In this document: piece by piece, positions 8,204 to 15,838 of the stretch
Position numbering within the stretch: position 1 is the stretch's first letter
Layout: every line of letters begins with the position of its first letter
DNA from: Coprinopsis marcescibilis
Lineage: Eukaryota; Basidiomycota; Agaricomycetes; Agaricales; Psathyrellaceae
Assembly: GCA_004369085.1 (NCBI GenBank)
Contig: ML210428.1
Location: 8,165 to 30,213, forward strand
Direction: 5' to 3'
Length of the DNA: 22,049 bases
Translations under genes and position numbers: made by a program
Notes under the pieces: model-generated
What the model saw: only the letters and a program-made list of their open reading frames with translations
Told to the model about the DNA's origin: nothing
Databases searched by the model: none

Positions 8204-10052
8204 TTGCAGAAAGCTACTTCGCACTATACAGCTATGGCCACTAGTACCAACCACTTCTCTGCTATCCAAAATACCACCTTTGGCTCTGAATTCACAGACG
8301 ATGAAGGCTCAACAGCATCGTCCAAGTCAGCCTCCGACATTTCAGACACAGAAGGCTTCATCTCAGCAGCTAGCAATCCAGCCGAGTCTGGCAGCGATGA
8401 AGAACCCATCAACAACATATTCCGCAGAACAACCGCATCCAAGAGAACCCACCTTACGGAACAGAGCGAGTTCAAAGCAGTCCGTGACACTTGCAAATTT
8501 CTCAAGTCCCGCAGAATCAACACTCCCATTTTTCTTGATGCTCTCAGCTGGGGAAACCGCTACTGCATCAATGATGGTATCTGTAGAAACCAGTGGACCA
8601 CCCTTCTTCAGAGCAGGGAACTGCCAGGGATATTAGAATGCTGGCAAAAACCTCCCCGCACTTCTTCGTCGATGAAGCGGCCAACAGGGGCAGCCAAGGT
8701 GATGAAGATGCTTGCTGTCAACACTGTCAGCGACATGATTCACAAGGAGCTCAAAACCCTTGGGCCTCTCTTGCGACTCCCTTCTGGCAATGACACCAAT
8801 ACTGCGAATCTGACGGAACTATCAATTGATGATATGAAGATGATGATGAAGCAGAAAGGCCCCATGCTATGGAGGTTCCTCGAACATTCATTGACAACAA
8901 AGGGGCAGAAAAAGCGGAACACTGTAAAGGATCCTTCCAAGGTGAGCTGCCGACCACTAGCATACATTAACAATTCAAGCTTACCTGTCTATGCAGACAA
9001 TCTTTACCATCATCTCGATGATGGTATACTCCCAGTCCCACCACCACAACCGTCTCCAGAAACTCCTTGCAATCTACCTCAAGTTCCGCAGAATATCAGC
9101 TAAGGGGTTCAATACACTCCATAGTATGGGACTCACCATGAGTCACAAATGGGCATGCAACATAGTGGAATCAATGTCAAGGCAGGCTGGTGAAGAAATG
9201 CTGAAGAAAATGGAAGAATTCATGTGGGTTTCCTCATATGACAACGTTAACATACCTTTCCAGGTCTTCTCTCAACGTCTTGACAACCAAAGGGAGCTAG
9301 GGACCGGCACTGCAGCAACCGTATACATCAAACGTGATGCACCTAAGCTCTCGGACACGTTAAACCAATTGCTGAAGGAACAGTGGGCACGTGGAATAAA
9401 GAACCCACTCACTGCAGCGGACATCCTCAACCTCAATTCCAAGGACTACCCAAAGGTGCATGCACAAATGAAACATGCCATGCTCCGGATTCTCCTTGAC
9501 AGCCCCGAGTTCGAATTATCCACCTATTCAGAAAGGACATCAGACGAGCTCAAGTCACCCCTACCCATCAATCCACTTCCTGTTGGGTGTGAGCATGCAA
9601 CCCTCCAGTATCTTCTTGGGACAGTTGATATCCCTGAGGCCAGCTATGAGGATCACAGCCGGCTCCTTACAGCCTGGTTCGAACAGCTTGGCTTCAAGAC
9701 CACTGCAGAGAAGGTCCAGTTAGCAATGAAGAAGATTATTGCATGGATAGGCGACCAACTCACTGTCGACCGCCTCCGCCACCTGTTCACTTTCCGTGCC
9801 GACAACAACAACTTGTTCGAGCGCTTGGACTTCTCGGTCTTCATTTTCGGATGGCTACATCTTCAAATGGCTTTTGCCAAATCCCTACATGCACAATACC
9901 TTGGAACCAGCAAAGGTTGGGGATTAGGGCAGGCATTTGAACTGTTAAACAAGAAAGGCCTGTTCTCGACAATGACACAAGGGCCATCATCGATTACAAC
10001 CATCGCAACCAGCTCTGAAACAACTGCATCACTGAGAAACTCCCGAAATTGA
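8204..10052 (+). pseudogene. DUF6589-like protein, probable transposase, C-terminally truncated
   Basis: Two exons. Exon 1 8204-8941 (246 codons; a second possible start is MATSTNHF at 8234). A 55-bp GT-AG intron at 8942-8996 (gtgagc...atgcag) is in phase 0. Exon 2 runs 8997-10052. The product would be 597 aa. After an acidic Ser-rich N-terminus (about residues 20-70), the conserved part includes LQKLLAIYLKFRR, LHSMGLTMSHKW, WVSSYDNVNIPFQ (a candidate acidic site), GDQLTVDRLRHLFTFRADNN and FGWLHLQMAFAKSL. I recognise these as the fungal DUF6589 pattern. DUF6589 has no proven activity; the Asp in YDN and GDQLTVDRLR and the TIR context suggest an RNase H-fold transposase. True similarity stops at about 9986 (TMTQGP); the last 22 residues are antisense to the helicase. 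Confidence 0.78.
8942..8996 (+). other. Spliceosomal intron in the DUF6589-like gene
   Basis: Starts gtgagc, ends tatgcag, with a cattaac branch-site-like string. At 55 bp it is the usual size in basidiomycetes. Removing it joins frame 8204-8941 to the frame from 8997 without any shift and places the conserved region directly after exon 1. Confidence 0.85.
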
Positions 10053-10563
10053 GGGTGCTTGAGGCACATCTCTGGCAAAGTGAGTATGGCACTGTATGCA
10101 CCAGCCTTGAGCTCCTGCGAAAGCTCGTTAGGTGTAACATGGATATCTTGTCAAGAAACCTTACCTTTTCGAGTCTGGGACACCAAGTATCCCCGTTCAC
10201 TGCTGCTGCAGTTATTCCCATGGCCCTGAACCGTGCAACCTGGTCGAGCTGCAAGACCTTGAGAGGCGAGATGATGACAGCTTTCTTGCTGCTATCGTTG
10301 AGTAATGGCATCATGAAAGGCATTGTTTTCCCACATCCTGTCCCTGCAATGACTACAGAGTCCAGTCCCACCAGCAACGCCTCTGTCACATCCATCTGCC
10401 AGTCATATGGCAGCTTTTCGAACCGAGCCTCAAATACTTGCTGAATCCTCGCTCGAGTTGCAGCTGAATTGAAGTTGCTGGACTTCTCTGCAGTTCTACG
10501 GGCAGCATAGAGATTCTCATAGCTTCGCGCTTTTGAGCGCTTGTGAGATTCGCGGGATGTCAT
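9987..10563 (-). pseudogene. RecQ-like superfamily 2 helicase, N-terminal fragment
   Basis: Minus strand, start ATG at 10561-10563 (MTSRESHKRSKARS). The fragment carries FEKLPYDWQMDVTEALL (Q-motif region), VIAGTGCGKTMPF (Walker A, motif I), ISPLKVLQLDQV (motif Ia) and, after a frameshift near 10150, LTLPEMCLKHPQFREFL and VVID at motif II. The expected DEAH is not completed: sequence changes at about 9986 into the opposite-strand DUF6589 gene. Motifs III-VI are missing. In helicase-coding transposons such a protein is thought to help move the element; here it cannot be active. Confidence 0.85.
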
Positions 10564-10707
10564 GAGAAAACGATGTTTATTCAAGGAGGTAGGGAGTGGA
10601 GTAGGACAGGAAACCAATCAACAAGGCCCAAGGGCACGTCACCACAGTCACCTGTCACGCTCACATGCTGATGTGGCTGTGTCTATGTAGGGACCCTCTA
10701 TGACAAC

Positions 10708-10793
10708 TGCACCAGACGTTCTGGACGAGGTAAGCGCATCAAAAGCAATCTCCCACGGAGTACCTCTACCCAAAACGGATGGGTACGAGACAA
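10708..10793 (-). repeat. Right terminal inverted repeat
   Basis: Reverse complement partner of 7852-7937: tgcaccagacgttct at 10708-10722 and ggatgggtacgagacaa at 10777-10793. Sequence between the blocks is diverged, leaving only the terminus and the inner block conserved. Confidence 0.9.
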
Positions 10794-10801
10794 ACCATCT
10801 C
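10794..10801. repeat. Right 8-bp target-site duplication of the nested DNA transposon
   Basis: accatctc, exact copy of 7844-7851; LTR sequence continues directly with caatggtgg as in the 5' LTR. Confidence 0.92.
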
Positions 10802-11411
10802 CAATGGTGGAACATGAAGACGGATACGTATCAACAACAGATGAGTGTCTTGAGATACAGACAGATTATTTTTGATGATTAGGACTGTTTGACCATGAGG
10901 CAATAGATACCCCTGACTGTCAATCCGGATCNNNNNNNNNNACAGATGAGTGTCTTGAGATACAGACAGATTATTTTTGATGATTAGGACTGTTTGACCA
11001 TGAGGCAATAGATACCCCTGACTGTCAATCCGGATCTTGGGGGTACTTTTAGGAGATAAAGGACACAAGGAGAGATAAGAACTATGATGTATTGTTTTCT
11101 TATTTATAGTAAAGATAATGGATGGAACTTATCAATAACATCGATAAGAGATAAGGATTGTATATTTAAACTTACCATAGTTGGTAGTTGTATTTTAGTT
11201 TTGATCTCGTTTCTCTTTTGTCACTTTGATAGTTTTTGAATAAGACTTTTGTTAGTCTTCTTGTCGACGGATCGTCTTACTCGAACTCTCTTGAAACTCA
11301 ATCGTCTTGATGTTGGTTCGTCTCGACTCCCTTGACCAACTCGCTCGTCTTGACTCAATTGAAAACTATCAACGAACGACTAAGGCATACTATTCGCCTT
11401 GCATTGTAACA
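10802..11411 (+). repeat. 3' LTR, main part (contains an assembly gap)
   Basis: Matches 893-1459 of the 5' LTR, ending attgtaaca. It holds the TATA-like string at 11161 and the self-primer sequence at 11196-11207. After removing the N run and one 95-bp copy, this part is 505 bp and the full LTR 519 bp. That equals the 5' LTR minus its 46-bp duplication and 16-bp insertion. Confidence 0.93.
10932..10941. other. Run of 10 N with a 95-bp duplication on both sides (probable mis-join)
   Basis: Bases 10837-10931 and 10942-11036 are identical over 95 bp (acagatgagtg...ccggatc), directly on either side of ten N. Identical contig ends placed side by side with a fixed-size gap are a common scaffolding artefact. 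The 5' LTR has only one copy. Confidence 0.9.
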
Positions 11412-11416
11412 ATGTT
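11412..11416. repeat. Right target-site duplication of the gypsy element (ATGTT)
   Basis: Exact copy of 874-878, directly after the terminal gtaaca of the 3' LTR. Deleting one copy together with the element restores the hAT reading frame. Confidence 0.93.
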
Positions 11417-13291
11417 CAGTGCGAGCCTGAAAACTGTTGTGTATTCAGTCTGGTTCTCCTATTACCATATGGCATGTCAGAAAGCAGAGATATAAAGTAG
11501 CGTAATAACACTACCTGCCAGTATGCAACAGCCGATGTGCAATGTACATGGGAATTGGTAAGATACTCATTAATTTCGGCGCTGAGAAGTCTGTGTGCAG
11601 GCCTCTGCCGCACAACAGGTGTTCTGAGAATGTCATCCTCCCAGGATCTCTGTCTGGTTTCTGCAGGCAGGGGAGGATGGGAAGACCCATTAGCATCACT
11701 GGAATCGCGGTAGGCTGCAAGCTAGACTCAGCACATCAGTAAATAATATTACGGAAATAGATTGGATATACAAAGCTCACCGTTTCGGTAAATAGTCTGC
11801 ATGCCCATCCAATGCGCTCAGGGCAGTTCTTCAGATACCACGACAGCTTGATGCCAGGGTTGACCACTACATATAACGATTAATAGCCATTGCAAGCATA
11901 AAAAAAATAAAACAAACACATCACTAAAGTATATGCCGGCACATCCTTAACCTTCTCCCAGTATTCTTGAAGCTTTGAGAGACCCGCGTCAATCAAGTTG
12001 ATATAGTTTGGGTGTTCAGCTTTCATGTTCTCCCAAACCTTCATCATAGAGTGGAAGTTTGGCAGAGCCTCATGTAGCGTCAGAGTCTTTTCCGCTGAAA
12101 GACATTGCTGAAACGCATGTGGTACCTTGAGTCATATTGGTTAGGCAAAGAAACAAGAAGTTGGCGAATCACAAACCTGGAGAATAGTACAGTAGATTGA
12201 CAGAGTTGACCATTCTTCTGTCTGAAGGGCGTATTTCTTGAGATCCTGATTCATCGAAATCATCTTGATAACAAACTGCAAAGGTGCATCAATAAACAAC
12301 CAACCCGAAGCCACAATTATAGAGCATACTTCTTTGAGCTCAATGAACCGTTCGAGCATAAGAAGAGTAGATGACCAACAAGTGTCTACACCTCGCAAAA
12401 GCTGCAGGGGCTCTCGGCCCTTTGCTGTCTGGAGTGAAGCAAAATGGTCACGACGCAATGAAGAAACACGTATCTATGTGCACCCATCAATCACAATATT
12501 ATTGAGCACAAACGAACAACTTACCATGCGTATCACTGTGCGAACATTTGCCACAAGGTCCCGATGCTCAGTACTATCATCAACGCTTCCATTGCCTGGA
12601 CCAGTAGAGCCAGACATCACCACCAGAACTGCCTTGCATGCTAGGTTGGTAATGTGAGGAAAGCACTGGACATGACTGTCATTGCTCGAGTACTTGATGC
12701 CAGGCTCGTTCAAGAGAACCTCGAGATGTGACATCATGCTATCATTGTTAGATGCATTGTCAAGCGTCACCCAACCAATCTGTGGTATCGTCGGCCAATA
12801 ACTCAAGAGACAACTCGTGTTGTGAACACACACCTTGTGAGTAATCTTCAGACGATCCAGCAAGTGGATAAGCGATATAGCCAGATGCTTGCCAGTATGT
12901 TGTCCTGGAACTTGACAGAACACAATCAGATCTGCACACAATCAAAGAATCTTCTGTGGGCCAGACAGAGTCTGTCGTTTGACCATCTGAATCCAATGAG
13001 CTGTGAGAGCCATAAACCGGCTAAGGTTTGGGTCACTCCAGAGATCGGTCGTGAGAGATATCTTGCCAATAGCACCCTAGGATGTGAAGATGGTAAAGGG
13101 GCGGGCTCCAGTGGTTCCTGAGTGTTTGCTAACAAGAGTGTTATAGGGGGACAATGTACATTGTGAGGTGAACATTTACCACCTATTTCCACACCGAACG
13201 TAGTCTGGAGGGCACCATTGGATAACTGAATGATTTCATCAGCTGCTTGGGCAGCCGTAGTGCATTGAGTAGTCTTACATTGAGGAGGCAT
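11412..13291 (-). pseudogene. hAT transposase, N-terminal and catalytic part
   Basis: Several minus-strand exons read in order. ISLTTDLWSDPNLSRF (about 13050) holds the first catalytic Asp of the RNase H-like fold. VPGQHTGKHLAISLIHLL (about 12890) is the conserved central motif. IGWVTLDNASNND (about 12770) has the second catalytic Asp. CFPHITNLACKAVL follows, then LLRGVDTCWSSTLLMLERFIELKE (about 12400; shown in parts: LLRGVDTCWSSTLLML then ERFIELKE), then VNPGIKLSWYLKNCPERIGW (about 11840) and INEYLTNSHVHCTSAVAYWQ (about 11560). Exons are separated by short GT-AG introns; one is clear at 12474-12524 (51 bp). The catalytic Glu was not placed with confidence. Confidence 0.87.
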
Positions 13292-14039
13292 AGTAGTGCA
13301 GTGAATTGTGGACTAGGGTGGTGTTGCAAATGGAATCATCATAGCCTCCTTATATCTGCTGTCCCAAACACCCCGGCTAATTGGAGAGTTTCCGAACAGC
13401 GGCCATTGACAGGGCAGCTGGCAAAAAAACTGATTCCATTGGACATAACGATGTAACAAGAGAGGCAGCAATAGCGCGGAAACAGACTGACAAAACCCCA
13501 AATCTGAGAAAAAAGGAAATGTGCTTCCCAATGAGCAACCAATGTTGCTCCAACTCCTGCCTCATTCCCCTATCCATGTAAACTAAAGGGCTGTCTGCAC
13601 GTTCAACAGCACAAAATTGGAAGCCATACATTCGCCCTGTTGAATAGTCTTATGATAAGCGAGCGGAATCGGAAAATAAGGAAAAAACAGCACACCTTTG
13701 GCCTCATGTAGGAGAAAACAACAGAATTTAAACTGCTGCAGGGAGCGCCCAGATCCCAGGAGAGTGCAGAACAAAGTTCCGCAATGGTGAATACCATCTT
13801 CAGCAGGAAGGAAAGCCAATGCCACACATGGTTGAGGCAAAAGCGACAAGGAAAGCACAACTTTGGTGATGAGGTCACATCTGTAAATGATGTGTGGCTT
13901 GAGTCGGCTCGAGCCGACTTACTGTACAGTTGCTCAATGAGCCGAGTGATGCAAGTCGGCAGATGTCAACTTGGCTCGACTTGGCTCAAACTCGTGCTCA
14001 ACCCGATGACTCAGCGACTTTGAGTCGAGTCACAGCAAC
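13292..14039. other. hAT 5' region with a candidate right end and subterminal repeats
   Basis: No gene is recognised here. The stretch lies upstream of the hAT coding sequence. From about 13900 it is full of short GAGTCG/CGACT-type motifs in both orientations and ends with gagtcgagtcacagcaacac near 14020-14038. Dense subterminal repeats next to a short terminal sequence are typical of hAT ends, where transposase binds. I infer this is the right end of the hAT, but no matching left end or 8-bp target duplication was found, so the boundary is tentative. Confidence 0.4.
13902..13919. repeat. Perfect 18-bp palindrome in the subterminal repeat cluster
   Basis: agtcggctcgagccgact is its own reverse complement. 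It sits among other GAGTCG and GGCTCGACT motifs upstream of the hAT coding region. It could be a transposase-binding site or simply two inverted subterminal repeats abutting. Confidence 0.7.
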
Positions 14040-14950
14040 ACTACTCGGAGCTCCATGTGAAACTTCTCGGCTTGCCACTATGCCAGAACCGAATGCCCTT
14101 CGAAACACAACCCGTTTTGATCGGAGTTGTAACAAATCCGCTTTCTCTTATAACTGCTGAAGAATCTGCTTGGAGTTGCAATGGATTGAAATAGTGCCCG
14201 GGATGTTCCGACATACCATTTCCCTTCTATTTCTACTGGCCATGGGTGGACTTTGAAAATCGCCTGCGACTTCCGCTTTGGGCATGAGCACTGCCACCTG
14301 CAGCTGCAGCTGCAGAAGTCGCAACTCAACTTTGAGTGGGACTATTGACATTCTTTTCGGACGTGTGCTTGGTACCACTACTTGCATTTCCACTTCCACT
14401 TGCATTTCCACTTCAACTTCCACTTTTTCTTTCTGACCTTGGCCATTACCCCAGGGCACACACTCACTTTTGCACATTTGAACTTCGCGTTCACTTTCTG
14501 TTGTGCATTACACACGTTGTACAGTTTTAATTCGGTATGGATACAGACTATTGCTTCACACTCTCGTGTTACTTACACTTTCACTGACGCTCACACATGC
14601 TCATTTCGGATCAGACTCCCTACATATAAAGAATACCTGTTTCGCAAAATTTGTATCATGTAACAGTACAATTTATTATGGCTTGCTCATACCTCCAATT
14701 CCACCATGGTCTGATTAATCAATGATTAATCGCGCAGATGCATTAAAGCAAACTAGCTGGTGAAAGACGTGGTAACCGTGGTGACTAGATGCTGTGAGTG
14801 TGCTGGAGAATAGGGTGAACCAACTGTTCGAGTGGGAGACCTGGTGAGCAGGCTCACACAAACAGCATTGGACAATGCCCTGGTCACAAGGGGGCAGTGT
14901 GAAATGACTGGGTATTGGACTGAATTATACTATGTCCTTGATTGGTAACC
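14040..14950. other. Intergenic spacer with simple repeats, no gene
   Basis: No convincing coding sequence. It holds ctgcagctgcagctgcag at 14298-14315, a degenerate cttgcatttccacttc tandem repeat at about 14378-14426, and a 19-bp near-palindrome gattaatcaatgattaatc at 14713-14731. The open frames here (for example a Val/Glu-rich one on the minus strand) are products of the simple repeat. Confidence 0.6.
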
Positions 14951-14956
14951 AATGTA

Positions 14957-15838
14957 CTATGTAGCTAAATCACTGTCCTTCTCTAAGTGCCCATGGCACT
15001 TATACAGCTCGATGAGCCCTTCATTACGACTCTCTAGGGCGATTCGAATCGCCATTCTCCCATTGAAGCCCTTCACGACCATGTTCAGATCTTCTCTCTG
15101 CAATAGCAGCTTGACAACATCAATTTTTTCTCTCGCCGATGCAACAATTAGTGGCATGTCGTACTCCTTTTTGGTCAAATAGATTCCATTCACCGAAAAG
15201 AGGGCCTTTACCACCTCTAGGTGCCCATTTGCAGCCACCTGAGTCAAGGCTGTATCCATCCTTCCCGACGCATGGTGGACATCAATTCCCTTGGCAGAGA
15301 GAAGGGCGTTTACGATGGGGAGGTATCCGTGACACGACGCACAACCAAGGGCAGTAATAGAGATTAAGCCTCCTTGGATGCCCCTTTCAACATTCAAGTG
15401 GATATCATCAAACTGCAAAAGTCGATCCACAACTCTCTCGTGACCAAACCACAAAGCGTGAATAAGCGCAGTTGCACCCCAGTCACCCAATACATTAACA
15501 TTAACCCCTGGTTTCTCCAGTAGCAGCAGCCCAGCATCTGGGGCGTTGAGCTGAATGGCTGTTGTTAACATGGAACCACCATGGCTTGGCAGGTTGACAT
15601 CGACGCTGGGGACCTTGAGGAGTGCACGCACAATGCTGGTGTACCGCTGTCTTACGGCCATATGCAGCGCTGTACCGTTGGTGTCGCTCTGCGAGTTCGG
15701 GTCGATGCCTGGGATACTGAGTAGTGTTTGCACGATCTCCAGCTGGCCATTGAATACAGTGTCCATCAATGCCATAGCCCTGGTTGAGTCTCCCGGGTTT
15801 GGATCTATACCAGGAGCCGCCGCCAAAGCTTTCACCAC
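14957..15838 (-). CDS. Ankyrin-repeat exon of the NLR-like gene
   Basis: A 293-codon open frame ending at 14957 with about seven ankyrin repeats. Repeat cores include GTALHMAVRQRYTSIVRALL, GATALIHALWFGHERVVDRL and DTALTQVAANGHLEVVKALF. Ankyrin repeats bind proteins and form the sensor end of fungal NLRs. The codon called as start (15838) is probably not a real start, because the repeats continue upstream across an intron toward 16146-16330. This exon has no stop, in contrast to the NACHT part, so its decay may be recent or it may be read alone. Confidence 0.75.
   Translation of the reverse strand: MVKALAAAPGIDPNPGDSTRAMALMDTVFNGQLEIVQTLLSIPGIDPNSQSDTNGTALHMAVRQRYTSIVRALLKVPSVDVNLPSHGGSMLTTAIQLNAPDAGLLLLEKPGVNVNVLGDWGATALIHALWFGHERVVDRLLQFDDIHLNVERGIQGGLISITALGCASCHGYLPIVNALLSAKGIDVHHASGRMDTALTQVAANGHLEVVKALFSVNGIYLTKKEYDMPLIVASAREKIDVVKLLLQREDLNMVVKGFNGRMAIRIALESRNEGLIELYKCHGHLEKDSDLAT

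Larger units (their letters stand above)
7852..10793. mobile_element. Nested TIR DNA transposon with DUF6589-like and RecQ-like genes (2,942 bp)
   Basis: The element begins TTGTCTCGTACCCATCC and ends with the exact reverse complement; both ends are flanked by accatctc. Inside are a spliced DUF6589-like gene (plus strand) and a RecQ-like helicase fragment (minus strand), convergent and joined near 9986. It interrupts the 3' LTR of the chromovirus, so it moved in after that element. Helicase-coding DNA transposons of fungi include the AcademH lineage, for which 9-10-bp duplications are reported; hAT and KDZ elements make 8 bp. I therefore leave the superfamily open. The two apparently truncated genes suggest an internally deleted, non-autonomous copy. 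Confidence 0.9.
879..11411 (+). mobile_element. Ty3/gypsy chromovirus LTR retrotransposon (carries a nested DNA transposon)
   Basis: The element runs from tgttac at 879 to gtaaca at 11411, with LTRs bearing the short inverted ends TGTTAC/GTAACA. The order is LTR, self-priming binding site, gag, protease, reverse transcriptase, RNase H, integrase, chromodomain, a third reading frame, purine tract, LTR. Pol order RT-RNH-IN defines Ty3/gypsy, and the C-terminal chromodomain defines chromoviruses. Excluding the nested transposon (7852-10793, one 8-bp duplication) and the assembly duplication, it is about 7.5 kb. All reading frames carry stops or shifts, so it is not autonomous. The LTRs are still about 98% identical by eye apart from two indels. 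Confidence 0.95.
603..13291 (-). pseudogene. hAT-family transposase gene, split by a nested retrotransposon
   Basis: This is a minus-strand hAT transposase read in two pieces, 11412-13291 (N-terminal and catalytic part) and 603-878 (C-terminal part), separated by the inserted Ty3/gypsy element. Removing 879-11411 and one copy of ATGTT joins the frame through the typical hAT C-terminal core (ILPIQGPAVPCEHVFSSAKE). Such enzymes cut and paste DNA and give 8-bp target duplications. The insertion alone makes it a null allele. A minus-strand TAG at 13077-13079 is either a stop or the acceptor of a roughly 100-bp intron. I do not recognise an N-terminal BED finger. Family call is firm; exon limits are approximate. 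Confidence 0.88.

Noticed and set aside
8121..8636. 171-codon open frame overlapping the start of the DUF6589-like gene
   Set aside because: It overlaps exon 1 in another frame, is Ser/Thr/Pro-rich without motifs, and the 8204 frame joins precisely across a good intron.
10049..10444. Plus-strand open frame of 131 codons
   Set aside because: It is antisense to the helicase fragment, which carries the recognisable motifs on the minus strand.
7852..10793. Helitron, because of a RecQ-like helicase
   Set aside because: There are clear terminal inverted repeats and an 8-bp target duplication, no Rep/HUH domain, and no 5'-TC / CTRR-3' ends.
14148..14477. Minus-strand frame rich in Val/Glu/Met repeats
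   Set aside because: Produced by the cttgcatttccacttc simple repeat; no other coding evidence.
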